From positions 1-64,000 of the forward strand of contig WRMF01000005.1 in NCBI GenBank assembly GCA_009777245.1: DNA of 64,000 nt. The letters are read 5' to 3'. The notes under the pieces are model-generated. The model did no database searches, had not been told where the DNA came from, and saw only the letters and a program-made list of their open reading frames with translations. Shown here piece after piece: positions 47,277-55,366 of this stretch (position 1 is its first letter; each line of letters starts with the position of its first letter). The translations under genes were made by a program, and so were the position numbers. The stretch is from Betaproteobacteria bacterium (GTDB lineage: Bacteria; Pseudomonadota; Gammaproteobacteria; Burkholderiales; Rhodocyclaceae).

Positions 47277-47822
47277 CTAACTTGAACCGGCAACCATGTA
47301 TTCCACGGCGCTCATGATTTCCTCATCGGTAAAGGAACTGTTACCGCCTTTTGCGGGCATCGCATTCTTGCCGTTCAGCGAGGACTGATAGAGCGCTTCC
47401 ATGCCGGTGGCGATGCGAGGCGACCAAGCCGCCTTGTCGCCCATTTTCGGCGCGCCGGCAACGCCGAACTCATGACAAGTTCTGCAATTTTGCGCGTAGA
47501 CCGTAACGCTGTCTCTTTGCCCGGATGTTGTCACCGGGGCTGCCGTCGGCTCGACTGCTTCCGCTTCGACGGATTCGGCAGCTTCAACGGCTTCGCCTGC
47601 TTCGGCAGCTTCAACGGCTTCGGCGGCTTCGCTTGTTTCGACGGCTTCAGCGGCTGGAGCTTCTGTTCCGGCGGGGACTTCCATCTCGAAACGGGCAACA
47701 GGCTTGATGCGTTCTTCCGCGCCGGGCGCGGTCGTATCGGAACAGCCTATGATCATGGCGGCTAAAAAAAGAGCCGCAACCGGACGGAAAACACGGAACG
47801 TGGTTTGAATGTTGGCAGACAT
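47277..47822 (-). CDS. cytochrome c5-like lipoprotein with an Ala/Glu-rich linker
   Basis: From ATG 47822 (GAGGAA upstream) the protein has 181 residues. It begins with a lipoprotein signal whose lipobox ends AAMIIGC, so it is anchored to a membrane. A linker of roughly 45 residues composed mostly of Glu, Ala, Val and Ser follows, built from short AEAVEAA-like units. The C-terminal domain is a small class I cytochrome c with haem motif CRTCH and the axial methionine in KNAMPAKGGNSSF, as in cytochrome c5. It probably passes electrons to the peroxidase encoded downstream. Confidence 0.9.
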   Translation of the reverse strand: MSANIQTTFRVFRPVAALFLAAMIIGCSDTTAPGAEERIKPVARFEMEVPAGTEAPAAEAVETSEAAEAVEAAEAGEAVEAAESVEAEAVEPTAAPVTTSGQRDSVTVYAQNCRTCHEFGVAGAPKMGDKAAWSPRIATGMEALYQSSLNGKNAMPAKGGNSSFTDEEIMSAVEYMVAGSS

Positions 47823-48239
47823 GGCAATTTCCTCACGATTGGAAGCGCACATTATAAAGATTTTTCCGATATGAAAAGCATAATCTCCGAATTTCATGCA
47901 GATCCTCCCCCAATTTTTTGGATTACACTCATATAAGGCCGGAGCGCGGCGGGAATGGCCATACTGCCCTGTGCCCGGAAAAACCGGTTCATGTCAATTT
48001 CTCCAGAAGAATATCAGTCTGCAATGGGTTTCTTTCCCGACAGAGACAGACGCGGACTTGATCATCCTGACTGCGGCAATATCTGTCATGATTACCAGAT
48101 TAGAAGATCATGATTGCACACCCGTTCGCTTTTTTTCGGGGATGGCTCAGGGTAGGCTCAACGCCGCTTGCCTTGTCCGCATCTTCGCGAGCGGGCGCTT
48201 GCGCTAGCGGGTATACTGCTCTTTTTCCGCGCTTTACCC
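47823..48239. other. 417-bp divergent promoter region, no gene
   Basis: The stretch separates the cytochrome operon from tldD. No open frame with family features and no repeat family member is visible. TATACT at about 48221 could be a -10 box for tldD, though no good -35 box accompanies it. Confidence 0.5.
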
Positions 48240-49715
48240 ATGAACGATGTTTCCCTTCTATCCGCGCCGGATATGTTTGCCGAAGCCGAACGCCGCCTCT
48301 TGACCCCTTACGGGCTTGCCATGCCTGATCTGGAACGCGCCCTGGCGGGCATTATGGCCCAAGGCGCGGACGACGCTGATTTGTATTTCCAGTATTCCCG
48401 CGCCGAATCGTGGAGCCTTGATGAAGGCATCGTCAAGGCCGGGAGTTTCGGCATTGACCAAGGCTTTGGCGCAAGGGCGGTAAGCGGCGAAAAGACCGCT
48501 TACGCCTATTCGGACGATATTGGGCAGGCGGCGCTGGAATCAGTATCCGCCCATGTTCGCGCCATTACTTCAGCAGGTGGGGACGCTTGCCTTCCGGTTT
48601 GCCTTGCCGCTTCTCCCTTGCCGCTGCCCCTTTATGGCTCGCTTGATCCCATCGCCTCGCTTGCCGCTGCGGAAAAGGTGCGCCTCCTGGAACGGCTGGA
48701 AGCCTTTGCCCGCGCGGAAGATACACGGGTGTTGCAGGTCATGGCTTCGCTTGCAGGAGAATGGGAGACGATTTTGATCGCGCGCGCCGATGGGCATCTG
48801 GCGGCGGATATTCGCCCGCTTGCGCGCGTCTCCGTCATGGTGGTTGTTGAGGCGGACGGCAGGCGGGAACAAGGCTCGGCAGGCGGCGGCGGTCGTTTCG
48901 GGTATGAATACTTTGATGACGAACGTCTGCGTGAATACGCCCGTCATGCGGTGCGCCAGGCAATCCTGAATCTGGAAGGCCGCCCCGCGCCAGCGGGGAA
49001 AATGACTGTGGTGTTAGGCTCCGGCTGGCCGGGCATTCTGCTCCATGAAGCGGTAGGGCACGGTCTGGAAGGCGATTTCAACCGCAAGGGAAGTTCCGCT
49101 TTCACCGGACGAATTGGGGAGAGGGTTGCGGCTTCCGGCGTCACCGTCATTGATAACGGCAATTTGCCCAACCGGCGCGGCTCGCTTACGGTTGACGACG
49201 AAGGCACGCCCACGAATGAAACGGTATTGATCGAGGACGGCATTCTGAAAGGCTATTTGCAGGATCGTCTGAATGCGCGTCTTATGGGGACAAAGAGCAC
49301 AGGCAACGGACGGCGTGAATCCTTTGCCGCGCCGCCCCTGCCTCGCATGACGAATACCTACATGCTGGCGGGTCGGCATGAACCGGAAGAAATTTTGCGC
49401 TCGGTGAAGAAGGGTATTTATGCGGTAAATTTTGGCGGCGGGCAGGTGGATATTACGAGCGGCAAGTTTGTTTTTTCGATGAGCGAAGCCTATCTCATTG
49501 AGGATGGTCGTCCTACCGCGCCGATAAAAGGCGCGACCCTGATCGGCAATGGGCCTGATGTCTTGCTGCGGATTGCCATGATCGGCAACGACCTTGCCCT
49601 TGATCCGGGGGTTGGCTCCTGCGGCAAGGAGGGGCAGAGCGTTCCGGTCGGGGTTGGTCAGCCCACTTTGCGGCTGGATGGAATTACCGTCGGCGGCAAT
49701 GAGCTTATGGCATAA
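48240..49715 (+). CDS. tldD: metalloprotease TldD
   Basis: TldD forms a heterodimeric zinc protease with TldE (PmbA) that trims small peptides such as microcin precursors and CcdA. The 491-residue product has the HExxxH zinc motif in ILLHEAVGHGLEGDFN (His269, Glu270, His274) and the family phrases SFGIDQGFGARA, NRKGSSAFTG and TSGKFVFSMSEAYLIEDG. The frame is open upstream, but ATG 48240 gives the usual MNDV-like start and length. Its TldE partner is not in the window. Confidence 0.95.
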   Translation: MNDVSLLSAPDMFAEAERRLLTPYGLAMPDLERALAGIMAQGADDADLYFQYSRAESWSLDEGIVKAGSFGIDQGFGARAVSGEKTAYAYSDDIGQAALESVSAHVRAITSAGGDACLPVCLAASPLPLPLYGSLDPIASLAAAEKVRLLERLEAFARAEDTRVLQVMASLAGEWETILIARADGHLAADIRPLARVSVMVVVEADGRREQGSAGGGGRFGYEYFDDERLREYARHAVRQAILNLEGRPAPAGKMTVVLGSGWPGILLHEAVGHGLEGDFNRKGSSAFTGRIGERVAASGVTVIDNGNLPNRRGSLTVDDEGTPTNETVLIEDGILKGYLQDRLNARLMGTKSTGNGRRESFAAPPLPRMTNTYMLAGRHEPEEILRSVKKGIYAVNFGGGQVDITSGKFVFSMSEAYLIEDGRPTAPIKGATLIGNGPDVLLRIAMIGNDLALDPGVGSCGKEGQSVPVGVGQPTLRLDGITVGGNELMA

Positions 49716-49745
49716 TCGCGTCTGGACTTCAAACGGAAGATTGTC

Positions 49746-50186
49746 ATGCGCTCAAGATGGCAAAGATGGCAGCGGTGGTGGGACGATTTTTGGTATGAGC
49801 TGATTCTGGAGATCAAGCGGATCATCCGGGTTTTCATGCGCCCGATGACCTGGATCGTCATTGTCGCGCTGACTGCCTTTCTGATAGAGCTTTATTTCGG
49901 CATGATCGTCGCGCTTCGCTACGACGGTCTCATGCACCTGTTTGGCCTGCGAACGACCAGATGTCGGATACTGGAAAACTGGCAATATCTCATTATCATT
50001 TATTCGCTGTTTGCTTCCGGTGTTTTGCTGCTGTATTGCATGGGTAATTTTGTGAATTGGCTGCGGGCGCGGGCGCGCCGGTATAAAGAGGAAGCCAGAC
50101 GCCTTGCGTGGAAAACCCTGGCTTCTGCCATCGGGGTGGAATTGATCGGCGGCCTGACCATCTGGATGCTGCTGGACTGGTGTTGA
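49746..50186 (+). CDS. small inner-membrane protein of unknown function
   Basis: The 146-residue protein is rich in tryptophan and arginine at the N-terminus (MRSRWQRWQRWWDDFWYEL) and has three hydrophobic segments (about 36-56, 80-100 and 125-143) separated by basic loops. I do not recognise the family. It follows tldD by 30 bases and may be co-transcribed. The amphipathic Trp-rich N-terminus followed by membrane helices is unusual for so small a protein. That it is a gene is supported by its charge and hydrophobicity pattern, not by homology. Confidence 0.65.
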   Translation: MRSRWQRWQRWWDDFWYELILEIKRIIRVFMRPMTWIVIVALTAFLIELYFGMIVALRYDGLMHLFGLRTTRCRILENWQYLIIIYSLFASGVLLLYCMGNFVNWLRARARRYKEEARRLAWKTLASAIGVELIGGLTIWMLLDWC

Positions 50187-50194
50187 TACCAAGG

Positions 50195-50226
50195 TTATAA
50201 CGCTTTCCGCAAATAACGCGACTATA
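50195..50226 (+). repeat. dispersed repeat, family C copy left of the toxin-antitoxin cassette
   Basis: GTTATAACGCTTTCCGCAAA followed by TAACGCGACTAT is the clearest copy of the family. A weaker inverted copy (GCAGAAAGCACTATAACG) lies on the other side of the toxin-antitoxin genes at 51118-51143. Confidence 0.75.
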
Positions 50227-50246
50227 AGGGGACTAACCAAGCCGCT

Positions 50247-50271
50247 GTAGGGGTTAAAAATTTTTAACCCC
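50247..50271. repeat. AT-core palindrome, family B copy 2
   Basis: GTAGGGGTTAAAAA is followed by TTTTTAACCCC. It matches the 3158-3185 palindrome except for the last three bases. Confidence 0.8.
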
Positions 50272-50302
50272 GCCTCCGTGCTGGCAGCCAATGCGCCCTG
50301 GA

Positions 50303-50368
50303 CAGAGCACAGAATGCAGAAGTCTGGAACACCGCCTGACTTCCGACCCCTGTGCCCCGGTTTCTGAC
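50303..50368 (+). repeat. left direct repeat flanking the toxin-antitoxin genes
   Basis: This 66-bp sequence starts CAGAGCACAGAATGCAGAAG and ends CGGTTTCTGAC, directly against the antitoxin stop codon. It matches 51040-51104 in the same orientation at most positions. Confidence 0.82.
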
Positions 50369-50674
50369 TCAGACCGGATGCAATTCTTCTGACACTGGCG
50401 TTGCGGTCAGGCGTAGTCCCAAGGCATTGCAGAGCCGATAAATCGTATCGAATTGCGGGTTCCCGTTTTCCGACAGGGATTTGTACAGGCTTGCGCGGGT
50501 CACGCCCGCTTTCCTGGCTAATTCCGACATGCCGCGCGCGCGCGCCGCCGTGCCGAGCGCATGAATGAAATCTTGAGCATCCCCTTCGCGCAAGGTTTCC
50601 GCCAGAAATTCGGCGATGTCCGCATCAGTTTCAAGGTGCTGGGCAATGTCAAAACGTGAAGTTTTCAAAGGCAT
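50369..50674 (-). CDS. antitoxin of a HigBA-like module, helix-turn-helix protein
   Basis: The 101-residue protein matches the addiction-module antidote family (COG3636): an N-terminal FDIAQHLETDADIAEFL segment and a Cro/C1-type helix-turn-helix with SELARKAGVTRASLYKSLS and NPQFDTIYRLCNALGLRL. ATG 50674 has GGAGG nine bases upstream. It starts four bases after the toxin gene stop, giving toxin-first order as in higBA loci. It should neutralise the toxin and repress the operon. Its stop codon abuts the left direct repeat. Confidence 0.88.
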   Translation of the reverse strand: MPLKTSRFDIAQHLETDADIAEFLAETLREGDAQDFIHALGTAARARGMSELARKAGVTRASLYKSLSENGNPQFDTIYRLCNALGLRLTATPVSEELHPV

Positions 50675-50678
50675 GTTT

Positions 50679-50990
50679 TTAATCCTCCGGTTCATCTTCA
50701 TCCAGTTTGGTCAACATGACGTCGGCGCGGGCAATGTCTGCCTTTTGCGTGGATTTGTCCCCGCCTGTCAGCAGTAAAACAATGGTGTTTTCCCGCAAGG
50801 TGTAATACATCCGCAACCCACCGCCAAAGAGACAACGCAGTTCAAACAGACGGGGAGCCAATGCCTTGTGGTCGCCAAAGTTGCCATTTTCCACCCGCGC
50901 CAGTCGGGAAAGAACACGATTCTTGATAGTCCTGTCGAGCTTGGCAAGCCAAAGGTCGAATTCATCGCTGGAGTCGAGTTCGTATTTCAT
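50679..50990 (-). CDS. RelE/ParE-superfamily toxin of a HigBA-like module
   Basis: The 103-residue protein belongs to the COG3657 group of small toxins (HigB-like, often annotated addiction-module killer). It has FDLWLAKLDRTIKNRVLSRL, the central LFELRCLFGGGLRMYYTL with conserved arginines, and LLLTGGDKSTQKADIARA, the usual C-terminal block. Relatives cut mRNA at the ribosome. ATG 50990 gives the family start MKYELDSSDEFDLWL. The pair sits between two direct repeats at 50303 and 51040. Confidence 0.88.
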   Translation of the reverse strand: MKYELDSSDEFDLWLAKLDRTIKNRVLSRLARVENGNFGDHKALAPRLFELRCLFGGGLRMYYTLRENTIVLLLTGGDKSTQKADIARADVMLTKLDEDEPED

Positions 50991-51039
50991 GGTGTCATTG
51001 TATCCTACGGGAAACACAATGTATTGACCCAGGTCAAGT

Positions 51040-51104
51040 CAGAGCACAGAATACAGAAGTCAGGAACACCGCCTGCTTACGACCCCTGTGCTCTGATTTC
51101 TGAC
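51040..51104 (+). repeat. right direct repeat flanking the toxin-antitoxin genes
   Basis: This 65-bp sequence starts CAGAGCACAGAATACAGAAG and ends TGATTTCTGAC. It lies 50 bases upstream of the toxin start and is the second copy of the 50303-50368 repeat. Its two ends are partly self-complementary (CAGAGCACAG against CTGTGCTCTG). Confidence 0.82.
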
Positions 51105-51256
51105 ATCTGTTAACTGGATTCTGTGCAGAAAGCACTATAACGCTTGAGCCGAAACTGTCCTGACGCCAGATTTGGCGCGGCGTTGCATGGATGTTGCATG
51201 GGAGCTACGCCATTTACGTTCGTATCGTGTATAAACTCCTGAACGCTTGTTGCGGC

Positions 51257-52684
51257 TTATTCCGCCGCTATTTCCATGACAGCTTCCGCTCCGCCTTCCG
51301 GGTGATTCCCGAAACGCGCCTCGCCGCCGTGCAAGTCTGCGACTTCGCGCACGAACGGCAATCCAAGTCCGGTGCTTTTGCGCTCGGTGGCGGGACGGGG
51401 CAACGAATAAAAGCGGTCGAAGATGTGCGGCAGTGCGTATTCGGGCGCGCCTTCGCCATGATCGCGGACTTTCAGAATCAGCCTGTCGGAAGTTTTTGCC
51501 AGCGTAATCTCAATCACTTTGCCCGCCGGGGAGAAATCAATGGCATTGTCAAGCAGGTTGGCAATGGCCTGTTGCAGCAGGAAAGCATCGCCACGGCAGG
51601 AAACTCTGTTTTCGGCCTTGATATTCACGGCAAGGTTTCGCTTTTGCAGCGCGGTTTGACGCGCCTCGACAGCTTGTCTGACGAGATCCGCCATATCAAG
51701 CGCCTGATTGTCTTCCAATCGTTGCAATTGTTCGACCTTTGCCAGTTGCAACATGCGCTCGATCACCAGATAGAGGCGGTTGGCCTCTTCCTGAATGAGC
51801 GCGGTAAAGCGTTGGCGTTCCGCCTCCGGCATATCGCCTTCAAGCAGTTCTGTGGCTGAAACAATGGCAGTGAGCGGGCTTTTCATCTCATGGGCAAGAT
51901 TCTGGACGTAATTTTCCACGTACTGCTTGCCTTCCAGGCGCTCCCGCATTGCCGCAAGCGCAAACGCGAGTTCGGAAAACTGGCTGCCTCCATCGGTGGG
52001 CGGGGACGCCTTGTGTCCGGCGCTGACATTACGCGCGTAGCGAATCAAGCGGTTGATAGACCAGATAAGCCAGGCTGAAAACAGCGCCCCGACCACAAGT
52101 GAAATCATCAGCATGACAAGCCCGCTGGAACGAATGCGCCCGATCATGCGCTCGACGTAAGGGTTGAGCGTTGCGTTGGGCTTGGCAAAGGAGAGTACGC
52201 CGATACGCTCCCCTTCCCGAATGATTGGCGCGGCGACATACATCCATGAGCTTGTCTGGTCTTCAAGGTCATCCCTTGAGGTGCGCGCGCCGTATTCTCC
52301 CCGCAGGGCGCGGACAACATCGTTCCAGCGGGAGAAATCATGCCCTGCATACAAACCTTCGGAATCAAAGACGACAATGCCGTTGGCGTCGGTGACATAG
52401 ACGCGAAAATCAATCGTGTCCTTCATGATGCCGAATATCTCCGCGCCGGGGTTTTGCTCTTTGACTCTTCGCAGGGCTTGATCAAAATGTCCGTCGGCAA
52501 TGTGTCCGCTCGCAAGGTCGGGAGCGACCAGTTCCGCAAGCAGATAGGCGATGTCGACCAGTGTTTCTTCACGCGCCTGACGCAGACCCGGCCCGATTTC
52601 GTCGGTGACGGTATTGAGCACGAACCAGGCCGCAAGGCCAAGCACGAAAAAATAACCGAGGAAAAAGCGGACGGAGATATTCAA
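51257..52684 (-). CDS. creC: sensor histidine kinase CreC
   Basis: The 475-residue kinase follows E. coli CreC along its length as I recall it: N-terminal RFFLGYFFVLGLAAWFVL, the periplasmic FSRWNDVVRALRGEYGART and SSWMYVAAPIIREGERIGVL, a second helix near 190-215, HAMP, His-kinase motif NLAHEMKSPLTAIV and ATPase motifs NLLDNAIDFSP and STGLGLPFV. CreC responds to carbon state and beta-lactam stress in enterobacteria. The partner regulator CreB is not next to it here. Instead the gene follows an amino-acid permease gene by 25 bases on the same strand. Confidence 0.9.
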   Translation of the reverse strand: MNISVRFFLGYFFVLGLAAWFVLNTVTDEIGPGLRQAREETLVDIAYLLAELVAPDLASGHIADGHFDQALRRVKEQNPGAEIFGIMKDTIDFRVYVTDANGIVVFDSEGLYAGHDFSRWNDVVRALRGEYGARTSRDDLEDQTSSWMYVAAPIIREGERIGVLSFAKPNATLNPYVERMIGRIRSSGLVMLMISLVVGALFSAWLIWSINRLIRYARNVSAGHKASPPTDGGSQFSELAFALAAMRERLEGKQYVENYVQNLAHEMKSPLTAIVSATELLEGDMPEAERQRFTALIQEEANRLYLVIERMLQLAKVEQLQRLEDNQALDMADLVRQAVEARQTALQKRNLAVNIKAENRVSCRGDAFLLQQAIANLLDNAIDFSPAGKVIEITLAKTSDRLILKVRDHGEGAPEYALPHIFDRFYSLPRPATERKSTGLGLPFVREVADLHGGEARFGNHPEGGAEAVMEIAAE

Positions 52685-52709
52685 GGGTCAACAGGTCAAG
52701 ATAGGATAA

Positions 52710-54029
52710 CTATGCGCCGGAATTTTGCTTGTCGCGGCTGGGCATTTTTCTTTTGGCTATGAAATAGCCGATCAGCGCGGCCAAAATAGAAATACCGACC
52801 CAGAGGTTCAATGTCAGCGACCTGCTGAAACCATAGTAAAGCATGACTACGGAGATAATCAAAAACAGTCCGCCGGAAATCAGAACCAGAGGAGCGGGAC
52901 GTGGATACTCCCTGCGCTTGAAACATACCCAGAACAGCGAAAATACCGTTAACGCGGAAAACAGCGTCAGGATTGCGCCGACGCTCGATAGCGCCTCCTG
53001 TAGTTGATAGACGAGCACCAAAAGCAGGGCAATCGCCCCTTGCAACAGCACCGCACCAACCGGCGGTTGTCCCTCTTTTCCTTTCAACGCCCTTGGCAGA
53101 AAGCCATCCTGTGCCATTGCCGCATAAACCCTTGGCCCAAGAAACGTCATGGCGCTGGCCGAGGATATAAACGCGATAATCGCAAAAATGGACATGCACG
53201 CCGCGCCCGTATCGCCCAGAACGTTCTGCATGATGAGATGACCCAGGGTGATGCGATCAGTTTCATAAGTAAAAACGATCCTGGCCTGCTCCGGAGTCAG
53301 ATTGGCGACAAAAATCCAGTTGATAAAAAGATAGAGGACGCCGACGACAAGGCAGCCCAGAAGCATCGCGCGCGGAACGTCGCGCTTTGGATTTTTGAAT
53401 TCGGAAGCAGCGTAGATCGCGGCATTCCAACCGCTGAAAGCAAAGGCTATGTAAAACAGATTCATCATGAAAGAGCCAATCGGAAACCCTTCCGAAGTAT
53501 TCGGCGGTGTCCATTCAGGCCAGGCGTTATTGCCGAAGATCAACCCCGCGATAATGAATCCCGCGACAAGAATTACTTTCACCGCCACCAGCGCATTCTG
53601 TGCCGTAATTGATATACGCATTCCTATGGCGTGAGCCGCCGTAAGCGCCAGAATCACCAGCACGGCAATCAAAGTCGTATTGACTCCGGCGTGCAAAGTA
53701 CCGGCGAAGGCTCCCGCCGCCATGGCAGAAATCGCTATGGGCGCGGAAAACCCGATCAACAGGGACGCCCATCCGGCAAAGTATCCAAGCGCGGGATGAA
53801 TCAGCGCGGAAAGAAAACGATACTCGCCTCCGGACTGCGGGACAAGCTGCACGATGCCGGAATAAGCCTTCGCTCCGGTCATGGCAATCAGCATTCCGAC
53901 AAACCAGGCAAGCAGAATCTGCCCCGGAGTCATATCCTGAGCCATAAAGCCGGTGCTCAGAAAAACGCCCGCGCCAATCATGTTGGCGATCACCATCCCC
54001 ATTCCGGAAAACATGCCCAGCCTGGTCAT
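52710..54029 (-). CDS. APC-family amino acid permease
   Basis: The 439-residue protein has about twelve transmembrane helices and the family start GMGMVIANMIGAGVFLSTG, whose first helix contains the substrate-binding GxG region, and AFSGWNAAIYAASEFKNPKRDVPRA later. ATG 54029 is preceded by AAGGGA at about nine bases and is preferred; ATG 54038 lies too close to that site. The substrate is not clear; serine/threonine exchangers and polyamine or ethanolamine carriers are related. It is the first gene of a two-gene unit with creC. Confidence 0.88.
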   Translation of the reverse strand: MTRLGMFSGMGMVIANMIGAGVFLSTGFMAQDMTPGQILLAWFVGMLIAMTGAKAYSGIVQLVPQSGGEYRFLSALIHPALGYFAGWASLLIGFSAPIAISAMAAGAFAGTLHAGVNTTLIAVLVILALTAAHAIGMRISITAQNALVAVKVILVAGFIIAGLIFGNNAWPEWTPPNTSEGFPIGSFMMNLFYIAFAFSGWNAAIYAASEFKNPKRDVPRAMLLGCLVVGVLYLFINWIFVANLTPEQARIVFTYETDRITLGHLIMQNVLGDTGAACMSIFAIIAFISSASAMTFLGPRVYAAMAQDGFLPRALKGKEGQPPVGAVLLQGAIALLLVLVYQLQEALSSVGAILTLFSALTVFSLFWVCFKRREYPRPAPLVLISGGLFLIISVVMLYYGFSRSLTLNLWVGISILAALIGYFIAKRKMPSRDKQNSGA

Positions 54030-54104
54030 ATTCGGCATTCCCTTATAGCGGTTTTGGTTTAAAAGTATGCACGCTTGGTTTTTCCAAGCGTAAAGCACAC
54101 AGTC

Positions 54105-54210
54105 GACCCTCTCCCCCGCCCCCTCTCCCATAAATGGGAGAGGGGAGTAAAGCGCATCCCCTCTCCCGCTTGCGGGAGAGGGTGGCCGAAGGCCGGAAGA
54201 GGGTAGCTAA
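54105..54210. repeat. cluster of CTCTCCCGC palindromic repeats, family E
   Basis: Two palindromes, CCCTCTCCCATAAATGGGAG and CCCTCTCCCGCTTGCGGGAG, lie in tandem and are followed by AGGGTGGCCGAAGGCCGG. The same units occur near 36378-36421 and 36472-36530, and decayed near 3120-3430. Confidence 0.7.
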
Positions 54211-54258
54211 AGGCAGGGAGAGGGTATGTAAAACATATCCACCTGAACCGAAAATGCC

Positions 54259-55185
54259 TTAACGGGTAGCTGTCCAGGAGCTGCCTCCGTCATAAGTGCC
54301 GGAAATTGTGCCGCCGCTTACTGTGCCGACATATTCCCTGCCCCCGGCGTTAAAGCTGATCCTGTCTCCGTCCAGTTTGCCGGTTAGCTCCATGATTTCT
54401 CCGCCAATGGTCATGGTTCCGGCGACATTCTGAAAAGTCTGAACGAAGCTGATTTGCCCGTCGTCAAGTTTCCAGGTTCCATCCACTTTAGCCGGAACAA
54501 TCCAGAGGTGGGCGGTATGCCAGGCTGACGGCTCTTCCAGAGTCTTGGTCTGATCAGGCTCCCATTCCCCCATGTCAAAGCTGTTGGAGACAACGCGCGT
54601 GCCCGGCTTCATGTCCAGGATTGTTGGCCTCAGTTGCAGATTGAGACTCGACAGCAAAAACAAGGTGATAACGGTCGCCTGGGAAAAATCGCTTTCGAAA
54701 ATGTCGGCCTTTTTGAACGTGGCTCTCGCGCCAACCCCTTCTTTCATGGCTGCGCGTCTGGCAAGCTCCACCAAATCCGGATTGTATTCAATCCCCAACG
54801 CCGTCGCGCCGCGCTTGGCTGCGGTAATCACCAGGCGGCCATCGCCGGAGCCAAGATCAATCACATAATCGGATGAAGTCACCTTCGCCATATCAAGCAT
54901 TGAATCCACAAGCGCCTGCGGAGTCGGAACCCATACAACATCCTTGCCGGGCTGTCCTACTTCTGGCGCGTATTCCTCGTCTGAATGCCCTGCATCCGGC
55001 GTGTATTCCTCGTCGGCTTCTTCGACATCCGGCTCGTAATTCTCGACAGGTTGCCCGACCTCAGGCATATTGTTCTCGACAGCCTCGCTGACCTCCGGCG
55101 CGTGATTCTCGGCCTGGGTGCATCCGGCTGCAAACAACAAGCATAACGCAAGCGCAAACCCGCGAATAAAATGGAAATGTTTCAT
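54259..55185 (-). CDS. lipoprotein with an 11-residue repeat stalk and a SAM-methyltransferase-like domain
   Basis: The 308-residue protein has a lipoprotein signal with lipobox ending FAAGC (Cys22). Five consecutive 11-residue units follow (residues 30-84), such as PEVGQPVENYE and PDVEEADEEYT, giving an acidic proline-spaced stalk. Residues 85-210 form a methyltransferase-like domain with VIDLGSGDGRLVITAAKRG as motif I and ITLFLLSSLNLQLRP as in lysine methyltransferase relatives. The last 90 residues are beta-rich (GREYVGTVSGGTISGTYDGG). Its lipobox places it outside the cytoplasm, where SAM is not expected, so the domain may have another role. The next gene also encodes an exported methyltransferase-like protein. 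Confidence 0.88.
   Translation of the reverse strand: MKHFHFIRGFALALCLLFAAGCTQAENHAPEVSEAVENNMPEVGQPVENYEPDVEEADEEYTPDAGHSDEEYAPEVGQPGKDVVWVPTPQALVDSMLDMAKVTSSDYVIDLGSGDGRLVITAAKRGATALGIEYNPDLVELARRAAMKEGVGARATFKKADIFESDFSQATVITLFLLSSLNLQLRPTILDMKPGTRVVSNSFDMGEWEPDQTKTLEEPSAWHTAHLWIVPAKVDGTWKLDDGQISFVQTFQNVAGTMTIGGEIMELTGKLDGDRISFNAGGREYVGTVSGGTISGTYDGGSSWTATR
54934..55098 (-). repeat. five tandem 33-bp coding repeats
   Basis: The stalk of the lipoprotein is encoded by five 33-bp units in phase. The second and fifth both encode PEVGQP, while the others have diverged. The in-frame periodicity suggests growth by tandem duplication. Confidence 0.8.
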
Positions 55186-55366
55186 TTCAAACTCCTTCGT
55201 TAAGGTACTTCGTTCTCGTCAGGTTCAGCCATATTTCGCTGCCGTAAATGGGCAGAACTTGACGATGATAAGCCATGAATCCACGGCAGCGCCGGGGAGA
55301 GACATGACCGCCAAAATCCGCTTCGTTGCCGGTCGCCAACTTTGCGGCTATAAAAAATGCAAGCCA

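Noticed and set aside
54934..55098. Possible CRISPR-like repeat array
   Set aside because: The 33-bp units are contiguous, in frame and translate to an 11-residue repeat; there are no spacers and no cas genes.
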